From JBQTGK01 sp052400665 (GTDB lineage: Bacteria; Bacteroidota; Bacteroidia; Bacteroidales; Marinifilaceae), in assembly GCA_052400665.1 (NCBI GenBank), contig JBQTGK010000001.1: 64,000 nt of DNA; one strand, given 5' to 3'. This document shows, one piece after another, positions 16,107-25,415 of this stretch. How positions within the stretch are numbered: position 1 is the first letter of the stretch; each line of letters opens with the position of its first letter. A model generated the notes under the pieces. The model made no database searches. It saw only the letters and a list, made by a program, of their open reading frames with translations, and was not told where the DNA came from. A program made the translations under genes and the position numbers.

Positions 16107-16205
16107 GCCAACTATTCAGTAACCCTAGCCATACTATTGATACATTCCCTTTAGGAAGAGTTGCTGTTTGTTTTAAATATAATAATTATTTTACGAGCAA
16201 TAAAA
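16107..16205 (-). repeat. Long intercassette repeat, partial copy E
   Basis: Begins GCCAAC (16107-16112) then matches the first 90 bp of copies A-C (TATTCAGTAACCCTAGCC, CCTTTAGGAAGAGTTGCTG). After 16205 the match is lost, although GATTCGGAGCCTCAAC at about 16455-16470 still resembles the mid-element GGAGCCTCAGCTG. This is the right-hand limit of the array. Confidence 0.75.
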
Positions 16206-16724
16206 GTAACCAAAGGATATTGTCTGTTAAAATTATAATCAATTAAACTAAAAATAAATTCAACTCGCTACCTACTACTAAAGAGCAGGGTAAGCGACCT
16301 TCATCGTTGTGAAATAGCATTTGAGCAGTAACTCCTTTTATTTTATGAATATTAAAACAAAAAAATATCCTTATAGTACTTAACAATACGAGTAGGCTGA
16401 ATAAAGTTCTATACTCGAAAAATTAATACGATTTAGCTTTTAATCCTTCGGGAAGATTCGGAGCCTCAACTTAAGTAGAGATTCGAATTTCGATTAATTT
16501 GGCAACTAGAAGGCTTTACGACTAAGCTTTTATTGACAGCTTATTCGCGATACGGTAAGTCGATACCTGCAAATTGCAATTTTGCAGGAACAATTAAAAA
16601 AATAGGACTGTAGATTTGCGTTTATATCGGCGAAAGCTAAGAACATTTCACCAACTGATTAAAGAGATGCTTAAGAAGCACAAGACTATTCGCTAAAAAA
16701 AAGACTGAATATCTTATTTAAAGT
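16206..16724. other. Gene-free decayed stretch at the right border of the array
   Basis: About 520 bp with no gene. It contains weak remnants of the long repeat (around 16450-16480) but no right-hand GTT core was found. No integrase remnant or attI-like site was recognised. Confidence 0.45.
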
Positions 16725-17165
16725 TTAGATTACTTTTTGATATCGGTGATTTTCTATCCACGTTTCTACCTCATTTATGTCGGATAGGGGAAGTTTAAAA
16801 AATTTGAAAGCAGTTTTAAAGGTACTGGCAACTTTAATATTTATGGGTAAGTTTCTCTTTTGCATATCTACCCCCAGTCCTACTACAACCTGTTCTGGTG
16901 TTTTCGCTAAAACAATTGATTTTCTTTTGCCTACACATTTTGTATCGTTCTCTAAAAACTCTACATATTTGGTAATTTCATCAAAAGAAAAAAGAAATAT
17001 AGCATCCCGTATATCATGAAGAACATGATAATTAGGATTGTATTCTTCATTGTTTGCAATATCAAATTTATGGGCAATCAACTCTTCAACCAAAAACTCT
17101 CCACAATAATATTCCACGATCAATTTTTTATCAGGATCGATAAAATACTCCACTTTATTTTCCAT
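16725..17165 (-). CDS. Hypothetical protein, possibly STAS/SpoIIAA-like
   Basis: A 146-residue soluble protein. The first 60 residues (alternating strand and helix with NYHVLHDIRDA) recall the SpoIIAA-like fold seen in many Bacteroidota proteins of unknown function. No catalytic motif is visible. It is transcribed alone: the intrinsic terminator at 17299-17330 separates it from the carboxyltransferase gene upstream. Codon use resembles the chromosomal genes to the right rather than the cassettes, and it has a normal intergenic region, so it probably marks the core chromosome edge. The function is unknown. Confidence 0.7.
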   Translation of the reverse strand: MENKVEYFIDPDKKLIVEYYCGEFLVEELIAHKFDIANNEEYNPNYHVLHDIRDAIFLFSFDEITKYVEFLENDTKCVGKRKSIVLAKTPEQVVVGLGVDMQKRNLPINIKVASTFKTAFKFFKLPLSDINEVETWIENHRYQKVI

Positions 17166-17298
17166 ACCCTCTGTTTGGTTTCTTACAAAAATTAATTTTC
17201 CAATTAAAAATTGCTTTTCGTAATTGACTCATTATTATTTTGAGTGCAAAGATATTAAAAAACACAAATTACCTAGCAAAACAATGTACAATATTAAA

Positions 17299-17335
17299 AA
17301 CACCCCCTGAAAATAAATTCAGGGGGTGTTAACTC
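17299..17335 (-). terminator. Intrinsic terminator of the carboxyltransferase operon
   Basis: Perfect 13-bp stem AACACCCCCTGAA (17299-17311) and TTCAGGGGGTGTT (17318-17330) with a 6-nt loop. On the minus strand it is followed by TTTTTAAT, so it ends the operon that stops at 17352. Confidence 0.9.
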
Positions 17336-17351
17336 AATAATTAAATAGTCA

Positions 17352-19256
17352 TTAGGCTTTTGGCTCTATTACTAAAAGCAAATCGCCTTTAGCAACAGAA
17401 TCACCAGAATCACATTTAATTTCTTTTACAGTACCTTCAGCTTTAGCATCAAGATTATTCATCATCTTCATTGCTTCAAGTACTACTAATGTATCTCCTA
17501 CTTTAACTTCATCACCAACTTTTACTTTGCACTCAACAATCATACCTGGGATTGGAGCAACAACGCTACCTGATTCCATTTCGTCTTTGGCAGCATCCTT
17601 TTTCTTACGACCTTTAAATTGAGGTGTAGCAGGACCGTTAGGATCGTTAATTTCCACAGTAAAGGTTTCGCCATCAACAGTAACTTCAAGCTCACGACCG
17701 TTACCTTTTCCTTTAGAAGTAAGTTCTCCAGAAAGGGCTTTTCTTACAAGCTCCTGTTCTTTTTCAACCTCTGCCATAGTTTTAGCTTTTACATCAGCTG
17801 GAACTTCTTCTACACCATATTTCCATTTTAGGAAGCGTTTTCCTGTAATAGGGTAAAGTGCGCATAAAACTTCATCATCAATATCTTTGGCAAGATCTCC
17901 GAATTCAGCTTTCACAGCATCCATTTCTGGCTCAAGAATAGATCCTGGACGAGCTGTAATAGGCTCCTCACCACGAGGATAATCCTTAAGCGCTTTCTTC
18001 TGAACCTCTGGGTTGATTGGATGAGTAGTTTTTCCATACAATCCGTAGCAAAGATCTTTTACCTCTTTGGTAATTTGTGCATATTCTCCTTCGTAAGAAT
18101 CGAATAGTACATTATTTACTGTTTGTACACCAACAATTTGAGATGTAGGAGTAACCAATGGAATATTACCAAGATCTTTACGAACTTTAGGAAGTAAACG
18201 ATATACTTCTGGTAATTTATCCAATGCATCCATAGCTTTCAACTGATTTACAAGGTTAGAAAGCATTCCACCTGGAGTTTGGTGTAATAATACATTGATA
18301 TCAGTAGTAGCATACTTAGGACTATTGTCTAAGTGCTTGTATTTAGGAATGTATTTCTCCATTTCAGCAGCAATCTCATTAATCTTATTAATGTCCATTC
18401 CTGAGTCGCGGTTTGTGCCTAATAATGACATAATCATTGGCTCAACTGCGGGGTGAGAAGTACGGTAAGCATAAGGTCCGATACAAGTATCAACGATATC
18501 TACACCTGCTTCGATAGCTTTGAAAATTGCCAGGTCACCCATACCTGAAGTAAAGTGTGTATGCAAGTTAATTGGTGTATCAGTAAATTTCTTGATTTCG
18601 CGAACCAAATTGTAAATATCATAAGGAGCTATCAATCCGGCCATATCCTTGATACATACAGAATCAACACCGAATTCGATAAGGTCTTTTACTTTATTAA
18701 TGTAGTATTCCATATTGTATACTTCACCACCCAAACGAGGTTGGTTCAAAGTATAACATACCACACCTTGTAAATGTTTTTTGTTATCCTTAATAACTTT
18801 AGCTGCAGTTTCGAAATTTCTAAAATCGTTCAATGCATCGAAACAACGGAAGATATCCATACCGTTATCAATTGATCTTTGAACAAAAGATTGAACTACA
18901 TCATCAGCATAGTTACGGTATCCTACCACATTCTGTCCACGAAGAAGCATTGAAAATGGTGTTTTAGGCATGTATTTTTTTAATACTCTTAGACGCTCCC
19001 ATGGATCTTCACCCAAGAAACGGTGCATCGTATCAAAAGTAGCTCCACCCCATGTTTCAACAGCATTATATCCTGCTTCATCAATCATTTCTGCTACTGG
19101 CAACATATCTTCAGTACGACCGCGAGTTGCGAATAATGACTGGTGGCCATCACGTAAACTTACGTCGTTAATTTTAATTGGATTTTCAGCTTTTGGACGA
19201 TCGCTGCCATAATTCATTTGGGTCATTTGTAAAACCCCGTGCTTATCGAATATCAT
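17352..19256 (-). CDS. oadA: Biotin-dependent carboxyltransferase (oxaloacetate decarboxylase alpha / pyruvate carboxylase B type)
   Basis: A 634-residue protein. The carboxyltransferase TIM barrel (about 25-300) begins with NDVSLRDGHQS (Asp36) and has the metal-binding LHTHFTSG; the PYC/OADA conserved domain follows (about 300-480); a biotinyl/lipoyl domain closes the protein with VLEAMKM, the biotin acceptor being Lys597. It transfers carboxylate between oxaloacetate or pyruvate and biotin. It is last in an operon with a methylmalonyl-CoA carboxyltransferase-type subunit (19547) and a small OadG-tail-like protein (19316); no membrane OadB is nearby, so a soluble transcarboxylase or a carboxylase that borrows other subunits is as likely as a sodium pump. 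A second ATG at codon 10 is a possible start. Confidence 0.88.
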   Translation of the reverse strand: MIFDKHGVLQMTQMNYGSDRPKAENPIKINDVSLRDGHQSLFATRGRTEDMLPVAEMIDEAGYNAVETWGGATFDTMHRFLGEDPWERLRVLKKYMPKTPFSMLLRGQNVVGYRNYADDVVQSFVQRSIDNGMDIFRCFDALNDFRNFETAAKVIKDNKKHLQGVVCYTLNQPRLGGEVYNMEYYINKVKDLIEFGVDSVCIKDMAGLIAPYDIYNLVREIKKFTDTPINLHTHFTSGMGDLAIFKAIEAGVDIVDTCIGPYAYRTSHPAVEPMIMSLLGTNRDSGMDINKINEIAAEMEKYIPKYKHLDNSPKYATTDINVLLHQTPGGMLSNLVNQLKAMDALDKLPEVYRLLPKVRKDLGNIPLVTPTSQIVGVQTVNNVLFDSYEGEYAQITKEVKDLCYGLYGKTTHPINPEVQKKALKDYPRGEEPITARPGSILEPEMDAVKAEFGDLAKDIDDEVLCALYPITGKRFLKWKYGVEEVPADVKAKTMAEVEKEQELVRKALSGELTSKGKGNGRELEVTVDGETFTVEINDPNGPATPQFKGRKKKDAAKDEMESGSVVAPIPGMIVECKVKVGDEVKVGDTLVVLEAMKMMNNLDAKAEGTVKEIKCDSGDSVAKGDLLLVIEPKA

Positions 19257-19315
19257 GTTTTTATCTTTTTATTTTTCTTAAATTAATACGTTTCCCAATA
19301 AACAGGAAAATAGAA

Positions 19316-19504
19316 TTATGCACTTCGCAAACTACGACCACGAAGCTGTACAATCTTACGTTTGGCCATATTCATTTTTATGCCCGTACGTGACCAAGAA
19401 CCATTAGTCGAACTTTCAACTTTTACTACTTCAGCTTTCTCTAATTCTATGTGGTGAGCAACTGCTACAAGAACTGCTTTTTTAATCTTTTCTTCTCGTG
19501 TCAT
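19316..19504 (-). CDS. Small basic protein resembling the soluble tail of OadG-type gamma subunits
   Basis: A 62-residue basic protein. Its pattern of an Ala/Ile/Val-rich helix (EKIKKAVLVAVAHHIEL) followed by GSWSRTGIKMNMAKR resembles the cytoplasmic C-terminus of sodium-pump decarboxylase gamma subunits (helix, then W-x-R-x-G). The transmembrane helix of OadG is missing. It sits between the two carboxyltransferase subunit genes, 42 bp from the upstream and 59 bp from the downstream gene, where a gamma or delta subunit is expected. It may therefore help assemble the complex without a membrane anchor. The similarity is by eye and short, so this is tentative. Confidence 0.6.
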   Translation of the reverse strand: MTREEKIKKAVLVAVAHHIELEKAEVVKVESSTNGSWSRTGIKMNMAKRKIVQLRGRSLRSA

Positions 19505-19546
19505 AATTATTGGTATTAATAATTAATTTATTAAAAGTCTTTTTTT

Positions 19547-21103
19547 TTACAATGGAATATTTCCGTGCTTCTTAGCTGGTAAAACTTCTGCTTTTGTATG
19601 CATAGCTTTCATCGCATCAATTAATCTTGCACGAGTTTCGCTAGGAAGAATTACATCATCGATATGTCCACGTTGAGCTGCCAAATAAGGAACGTTAAAT
19701 GCTTCTTCGTACTCCTTAATTTTCTCAGCAGTTTTAGTTTGTCTATCATCAGCAGCAGCAATTTCTTTTTTATAAGTAGAAATTACTTCAACAGCACCCT
19801 TAGCACCCATTACTGCAATTTCGGCAGTTGGCCATGCAAATACCATATCAGCTCCTAATGGCTTAGCACACATTGCTAAATAAGCTCCACCATAATCTTT
19901 ACGTGTTACCACAGTAAATTTAGGTACAGTAGCCTCAGCATAACTCCAAAGTAATTTTGCTCCGTGACGGATAATACCACCTAGCTCTTGCTGAACTCCT
20001 GGAAGATATCCTGGAACATCTACAAATGTGATCAATGGAATATTAAAAGCATCGCAAGTACGAACAAAGCGAGAAATTTTATCAGAAGCATCAATATCTA
20101 AACAACCAGCCTGAATTAATGGTTGGTTTGCGATAATACCTACCGATTGGTTGTCTAATCGACCAAAACCAACAATTGCATTCTCGGCATAGTACTCGTG
20201 TACCTCGTAAAACTCACCCTGATCAAGAACTGATTCGATAACAGCCTTCATATCGTAAGGTGTTTTTGGATCATCTGGAATCATTGTATCCAGTTCTTCG
20301 CAAACACGCTCAGGATCGTCACCCATTGGCAACTGAGGAGTTTCCTCTAAGTTATTATTTGGTAAGTAACCTAAAATATCGCGAATTGACTCAATAGTTT
20401 CTTCATCTGAATCGCAGGCAAAATGTGCGTTACCACTTTTAGTATTGTGGGCCATAGCACCACCAAGCTCTTCAAAAGTAGTTTCTTCACCGGTTACTGT
20501 TTTAATTACATAAGGAGATGTAATAAACATGTGACTTTGCTTTTTAACCATGTAAACAAAGTCAGTCATTGCTGGAGAATAAACTGCTCCACCGGCACAA
20601 GGACCTAAAATAGCAGAAATCTGTGGAATTACTCCTGAAGCTCTTGAGTTACGCATGAAAACATCACCATAACCTTTTAAAGCATCAACACCTTCTTCAA
20701 CACGAGCTCCACCCGAGTCGTTAAGTCCAACAATAGGAGCACCAGCGCTTACTGCCAAATCCATTATTTTACAGATTTTTGCAGCGTGCATTTCACCTAA
20801 AGATCCTCCGCGAGAAGTAAAATCCTGAGAGTAAGCAAATACAGGACGACCATTAACTAAACCATGGCCAATAATTACACCATCAGCAGCGATTTCGGTT
20901 GCTTCAAAACCAAAATTTACACAACGATGTTCCACAAACATATCCAATTCTCTAAAACTTCCTTCATCAAAAAGCAAGTCTATTCTCTCGCGTGCAGAAA
21001 GCTTACCTTTTTCATGTTGCTTAGCAACACGAGCATCTCCGCCCATCTTTTTAACTTCTTCTCTTTTTTTCTTTAAGAGATCTAATTTTTCAGATACCTT
21101 CAT
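19547..21103 (-). CDS. mmdA: Acyl-CoA (propionyl/methylmalonyl-CoA) carboxylase, carboxyltransferase beta subunit
   Basis: A 518-residue protein with the two crotonase-like halves of the carboxyl transferase family (PF01039). It begins with the typical KLDLLKKKREEVKKMGG and GKLSARERIDLLFDEGSF, has FTSRGGSLGEMHAAKI, the acyl-CoA oxyanion-hole regions GLNDSGGARVEEGV and GPCAGGAVYSPAMTDF, and GGAYLAMCAKPLGADM in the second half. It exchanges carboxylate between methylmalonyl-CoA (or propionyl-CoA) and biotin. Being upstream of a biotinylated OadA-type protein, it probably works in propionate formation or in the reverse direction. First gene of the operon; its promoter must lie in the long gap at 21104-22044. 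Confidence 0.9.
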   Translation of the reverse strand: MKVSEKLDLLKKKREEVKKMGGDARVAKQHEKGKLSARERIDLLFDEGSFRELDMFVEHRCVNFGFEATEIAADGVIIGHGLVNGRPVFAYSQDFTSRGGSLGEMHAAKICKIMDLAVSAGAPIVGLNDSGGARVEEGVDALKGYGDVFMRNSRASGVIPQISAILGPCAGGAVYSPAMTDFVYMVKKQSHMFITSPYVIKTVTGEETTFEELGGAMAHNTKSGNAHFACDSDEETIESIRDILGYLPNNNLEETPQLPMGDDPERVCEELDTMIPDDPKTPYDMKAVIESVLDQGEFYEVHEYYAENAIVGFGRLDNQSVGIIANQPLIQAGCLDIDASDKISRFVRTCDAFNIPLITFVDVPGYLPGVQQELGGIIRHGAKLLWSYAEATVPKFTVVTRKDYGGAYLAMCAKPLGADMVFAWPTAEIAVMGAKGAVEVISTYKKEIAAADDRQTKTAEKIKEYEEAFNVPYLAAQRGHIDDVILPSETRARLIDAMKAMHTKAEVLPAKKHGNIPL

Positions 21104-21607
21104 TTTATATTTTTTTTCGAGTAATATGCTTAGAAAACCTCAAGGAATTTCTATTTTACTTCAATTGCTATTCTATTTTTACAATTTACATTTCAATTGC
21201 GGAACTAAACTTTTCACCTCAATTCATATAAATCTGCCTATTTAATCTTTAAAACCGTTTAAAGAATTATTTCATTATTTAATGGCGAATATATATACTT
21301 TCATTGTAGATACGAAACTGTTTAAAAACAGCAGTTTGCAAGCGTAAACGTTTGAATCCACATTTAGCTTCCCTTTTTTAGTATATAAAACACTATTTAT
21401 CAATCCATTACGAGTATCTGTTCATATTCAAGAAAAAATTTAAAAAAAACACATAAGATATTGTAAAACATATAAAAAACGGGTTCAAAAAGGATAATAT
21501 CCCTTGTTTTTAACTTCATTTTTTGTCTATGAAGGATAGAATTTATATTAATTTTTTCTCTTCGGATAATTAAATTCGATATGGAGGCAATTAATTATAA
21601 ACTACCT

Positions 21608-21633
21608 ACTAATGGGTATAATTACCCATTAGT
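21608..21633. promoter_or_regulatory. Operator-like palindrome
   Basis: Two perfect 11-bp arms, ACTAATGGGTA and TACCCATTAGT, surround a 4-bp centre (TAAT). The symmetry of 26 bp is typical of a dimeric repressor or activator site. There is no T-run after it, so it is unlikely to be a terminator. It lies about 500 bp upstream of the mmdA start. Confidence 0.5.
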
Positions 21634-21972
21634 ATCAATCTAAGAGTAATTCAAATTTTTGATGCAAATTTATAGTGCACCAGTCTACAGATTAACATAT
21701 AATGATGAAGTTATTTGAATTAAAAATCACTCCTAAGAACTAGAAAAAAAAAAGAATCAAAACATTGTGAATATATCCGAGGAGTTTATGCTATTGAAAG
21801 TCTAATAATTAAGGATTTTTTTCTTTATTAACTTGTGCCTTTCAGATGCTTTCTTTGTTCCTAAAGCCTTCTTTATCGATTTTTTAAGTTATTTATTTGA
21901 GCAGATAAATTAATGCAATCTAACGAAATAGTATCGCTCACTTCTATTTCTTTATGGCACATCATAAAATTC

Positions 21973-22014
21973 CCAAACGATTCTATTTTAGTCTTTGCAC
22001 AATCAATCGTTTGG
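21973..22014 (-). terminator. Possible terminator hairpin after fbp
   Basis: Ten-bp arms CCAAACGATT (21973-21982) and AATCGTTTGG (22005-22014) with a 22-nt loop, followed on the minus strand by GGAATTTTATG. The long loop and broken T-run make it a weak candidate. Confidence 0.35.
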
Positions 22015-22044
22015 AATTTATAATCCACAAGTATAAAATGATAC

Positions 22045-24045
22045 CTAGACTCTCTTAATTTTTACAAGCCCTTTGCGGTAAGCTTCGAGTAAACGGTTTA
22101 AATCCTGAATTTGCTGGCGCAGATTTTCACCAATTATGGTATCTCCAACACGAATTCGCGTAGTTGCATGTTCAATCATACTTCGCGTTGATACAATATC
22201 GATCTCGTCGAGTATGGCTCTCTGCTTCGATTCAAATGAGGTGTGTTCTGCAAGAATTAAACTATAAGAATCATAAATTAAAGTATAACCTGCAATACCA
22301 GTTACTTTTTGGTAGGGTTTCGACATACCACCATCAATCACGAAAAGTTTTCCTTCTGCTTTTACCGGACTTTCGCCTTTTGCTACTTTTACCGGTACAT
22401 GTCCATTAATAATGTGTGAAACTTCAGGATCGAGACCAAATTCTTTTAGAATACGAGCACAAGCATCCTTATCGTCTCTTAATTTATAGTACATATTACT
22501 CTCCTCTCGCTGCGCATCTTTATCGTCTAGAAAATAACGTTCGAAAGTGGCCATTTTCTTTTTTCCGAATAATGGTGAATATGCACCACTCCATAAATAC
22601 CACATGTAAGCCCGGTCTTTACTGGTTCTTTCGGGATGTTCGCGATTAAAGTACGCTCGGCGACAAATTAAATCGAACTGATCACAAAGAGATTTTCCCT
22701 TATAGGTTTCACCTTGCAAAGTCAATTCTTTAAATTCTGCATGTTCATCGAGAGGAATACATCCATGAAACAAAAGATTCGAATTATAAGAGAGATAAGT
22801 TCCGCCTTTCGAAAATAAGGTTTTGATGTGTCGCTGCAACTTTTCGCAATACAAAAAAGAATAACGAAGCTTCTCTGCCAGTTCTTCCTCCTCTTTTGTT
22901 AATTGATACGGATTTTGAGGATCTATGGTAGGAAATGATTTATCATTTAATGGCAATTCCCGGCCATCAATAGTAATGCTACCTTTTTCGTAATCGATTT
23001 GATCGAGAAGTAATCGATCGTCCATTTCCATTTCGGGACTACGCCTTATTATTTCACCAGCCAGTTTCATTTCAATCACCATTATGGCCTTGTGCATCTT
23101 ACTCGTCAGTTTAATCTGCGTAGAGCCAGTGTTTTCCTTTGGTGTATTTTTAGGAATAAAAGCTTCACATGGATCGTTCTCATAAGCTTTCATTGCGAAA
23201 GTCGCCAATGGCATCAAATTAATTCCATAAGCATCTTCCAGGGTATCCAGATTATTGTATCGGGCACTTAAACGAATTACCGCGGCAATACTAGCGCGAA
23301 TTCCCGTAGCAGCAGCCATCCATACAATATCATGATTTCCCCATTGAATGTCTACCGAATAATGATCATGAATCACATCCATAACTTTATCGGCAAATGG
23401 TCCACGATCGTATATATCACCAATAATGTGTAATCGATCGATCAGCAATCGCTGTATAAATTTACTGATTGCCACAATAAACTGGTTGGCACGATTCACA
23501 TCAATAATAGATTGAATAATGCAATCGAAATACTTTTCTTTCTTGGCAGTAGGCTCATTCAGTAATTCATCGATTACGTAGGCAAAATCGGCTGGCATGG
23601 CTTTTCTCACTTTCGATTGCGTGTACTTGTCGGCAGATACACGAGCCACCTCTATCAAACGACGAAGTGTTATCGAGAACCACTCATTTAAATCACTCTG
23701 TTCGTTTGTAATGAGTTTTAACTTCTCTTCCGGATAGTATATTAATGTTGCTAGTTGCCTTCTCTCTTTCTCACTAAGAACACCTTGAAACACAACATCA
23801 ATTTTCTTGCGCACCATTCCCGAAGCATTTCTTAATACATGACTAAAAGTCTCGTATTCACCATGGATATCTGTTAGAAAATGTTCAGTACCTTTCGGCA
23901 GATTTAGTATAGATTCAAGATTTATTATTTCGGTACAAGCCGCTTGAACAGTAGGGAATTTTTCGGCTAGCAAATTTAAAAATCGCAATTCATCTTCACT
24001 GTAATTGTTTTTCAACAATGGATCTTTCTCATAGTTATGCATCAT
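22045..24045 (-). CDS. fbp: Class III fructose-1,6-bisphosphatase
   Basis: About 666 residues from the ATG at 24045 (a second ATG follows at once, 24042). An upstream in-frame extension to 24258 adds 71 residues rich in Phe, Cys and Ile that do not look like the family, so I exclude it. The protein contains the class III (Firmicutes/Bacteroidota) features: a metallophosphatase core with GDIYDRGPFADKVMD, WGNHDIVWM and, near the C-terminus, NGHVPVKVAKGESP with VIDGGMS. It hydrolyses fructose-1,6-bisphosphate for gluconeogenesis. It stands next to glycerate kinase, also on the minus strand, with about 250 bp between them. Confidence 0.93.
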   Translation of the reverse strand: MMHNYEKDPLLKNNYSEDELRFLNLLAEKFPTVQAACTEIINLESILNLPKGTEHFLTDIHGEYETFSHVLRNASGMVRKKIDVVFQGVLSEKERRQLATLIYYPEEKLKLITNEQSDLNEWFSITLRRLIEVARVSADKYTQSKVRKAMPADFAYVIDELLNEPTAKKEKYFDCIIQSIIDVNRANQFIVAISKFIQRLLIDRLHIIGDIYDRGPFADKVMDVIHDHYSVDIQWGNHDIVWMAAATGIRASIAAVIRLSARYNNLDTLEDAYGINLMPLATFAMKAYENDPCEAFIPKNTPKENTGSTQIKLTSKMHKAIMVIEMKLAGEIIRRSPEMEMDDRLLLDQIDYEKGSITIDGRELPLNDKSFPTIDPQNPYQLTKEEEELAEKLRYSFLYCEKLQRHIKTLFSKGGTYLSYNSNLLFHGCIPLDEHAEFKELTLQGETYKGKSLCDQFDLICRRAYFNREHPERTSKDRAYMWYLWSGAYSPLFGKKKMATFERYFLDDKDAQREESNMYYKLRDDKDACARILKEFGLDPEVSHIINGHVPVKVAKGESPVKAEGKLFVIDGGMSKPYQKVTGIAGYTLIYDSYSLILAEHTSFESKQRAILDEIDIVSTRSMIEHATTRIRVGDTIIGENLRQQIQDLNRLLEAYRKGLVKIKRV

Positions 24046-24299
24046 TTCGCGTTGTATCTGTTCGTTTTTGAATCTAATCTGCTCACAAATAAAGCATAAA
24101 AATACATACTTTAAACCAATAGTAAGATGTTGAAGAAGTGAAATTATTAATTTATTGAAACAAAATCGGCATCCAAAAAATGCATTCCATCTTGCAGAGA
24201 TTTTCAAATAAAAAATACAAAAAGATGGTTTACCTCGAAATAAAATCGGAATTCCCAAAACTGAAAATTCCGTTTCAAGCGATATTTATAATCGTTAAC

Positions 24300-25415
24300 T
24301 TACAATGTTTTGGCAAACTCCTGACTTGCTTCCTGAAGATAAACTCCGGCCTTTTTAATGGAATCGTTCAAATTTTTAGCATAATCTACCATTTGAGAAA
24401 TATAATCGATTTTTACTTTTTCAAGATCCTCTTTTTTTAAGTCAACCACTCCACAAAACAAAGCTAATTTTTGCGATGTGATAGAGTCTAATACTCCACG
24501 AATAACCTTGCCCGAGAAAGTTTGAGAATCCAGTTTTCCTTCCCCCGTTATAATCCAATCTGATCCCATAATTTGTTCATCAAACCTGGCTTCCTGCTTA
24601 ATTAAATCGATACCAGAATTTAGCCTGGCCTTTAAAAACAGAATGCATCCAGCTCCCAGTCCGCCAGCTGCTCCAGCTCCTCTTACCAATTGAAAATCTG
24701 CATTAAATTGCTTCTTTACCACCTCATTAAAATTTTGTAATCCAGCATCTAAGGCCAGCACCATTTGGGGGCTCGCCCCTTTTTGCGGAGAATAAATATA
24801 GGCGGCACCATTTTCGCCATACAAAGGATTATCTACGTCGCAGGCTACTTCGAATTTTACCTCTTTTAATCTTGGGTGGATAGTTGAATTATCAATAGAA
24901 TCTAAAGCAATTAAATCTTCGCCAAGACCTTTTAATTGTTCTTTATTCTGATCAAAAAATACGAATCCTAAAGCTCTTGCCATGCCCAAACCGGCATCGT
25001 TGGTGGCGCTACCTCCAATTCCAAGTATAATGTGCTGTACACCTTTGTCTAAAGCATCTTTAATTAGCTCTCCTGTTCCGTAGGTACTCGTTAGCATCGG
25101 GTTGGCTTCATCACCTTTCAGCAAGCTAATTCCTGAAGCTTCAGCCATCTCGATGTAAGCGGTCTTCTTCCCTTCGGAGTACAAATAAGAAGCTTTCACA
25201 GATCTTCCTAACGGATCATTTACATTTCGAAAAATTAACTCACCCTCTAAGTAGTATTTTAAAACCTCAACGGTTCCATCCCCTCCATCGGCAAGTGGTA
25301 GTTTCACTATTTCTGCATCTGGAATGTATTTTAGTAAGCCTTTTTCTACGGCATTGCAAAATTCCAATCCGCTTAAGGAACCTTTAAATTTATCGGGAGC
25401 TACAACTATTTTCAT
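24300..25415 (-). CDS. glxK: Glycerate kinase
   Basis: 371 residues from the ATG at 25415; the frame continues upstream to 25472, but the conserved N-terminus MKIVVAPDKFKGSLS fixes the start. Family GlxK/GarK (PF02595) features: PLADGGDGTVEVL, ILGIGGSATNDAGLGMARALG in the middle, and GAGAAGGLGAG followed by DWIITGEGKLDSQTFSGKV near the C-terminus. It phosphorylates D-glycerate to 2-phosphoglycerate, feeding glycolysis or gluconeogenesis; the product lies on the same route as fbp next door. It ends directly at the region upstream of fbp, without an obvious terminator between. Confidence 0.92.
   Translation of the reverse strand: MKIVVAPDKFKGSLSGLEFCNAVEKGLLKYIPDAEIVKLPLADGGDGTVEVLKYYLEGELIFRNVNDPLGRSVKASYLYSEGKKTAYIEMAEASGISLLKGDEANPMLTSTYGTGELIKDALDKGVQHIILGIGGSATNDAGLGMARALGFVFFDQNKEQLKGLGEDLIALDSIDNSTIHPRLKEVKFEVACDVDNPLYGENGAAYIYSPQKGASPQMVLALDAGLQNFNEVVKKQFNADFQLVRGAGAAGGLGAGCILFLKARLNSGIDLIKQEARFDEQIMGSDWIITGEGKLDSQTFSGKVIRGVLDSITSQKLALFCGVVDLKKEDLEKVKIDYISQMVDYAKNLNDSIKKAGVYLQEASQEFAKTL

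Larger units (their letters stand above)
1434..16112 (-). other. Cassette array resembling an integron lacking its integrase (CALIN-like)
   Basis: Thirteen genes in a row (one broken) lie on the minus strand, in groups of one to three. Nearly every group is followed on that strand by a non-coding element starting with a triplet AAC core (GCCTAAC, AGCTAAC, TGCTAAC or GGCATAAC) close to the stop codon and ending in a GTT core (GTTATGC, GTTGTGC, GTTAGGC, GTTGTGG or GTTGCC) some 20-115 bp before the next start codon. Those two triplets are the invariant parts of attC sites in integrons. Gene contents are unrelated to each other and to the flanking chromosome. No integrase or attI is visible. Sites: 2308-2828, 4196-4938, 5212-5730, 6335-6465, 7410/11582, 12020-12259, 14630-14710 and 16107 onward. 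Confidence 0.6.
21104..22044. other. Long intergenic region upstream of the carboxyltransferase operon
   Basis: About 940 bp without a supportable gene. It contains a strong dyad at 21608-21633 and a possible fbp terminator hairpin at 21973-22014. The length is unusual for this gene-dense chromosome and leaves room for an unannotated small RNA, but I see no recognisable RNA family. Confidence 0.5.

Noticed and set aside
16206..16724. Integrase or attI remnant at the right end of the cassette array
   Set aside because: Both strands were inspected; no tyrosine recombinase motif (R-HxxR-Y) or promoter-plus-site arrangement was recognised.
24046..24258. 71-residue N-terminal extension of fructose-1,6-bisphosphatase
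   Set aside because: The extension does not resemble the family, is Phe/Cys/Ile-rich and the conserved protein begins at the internal Met pair.
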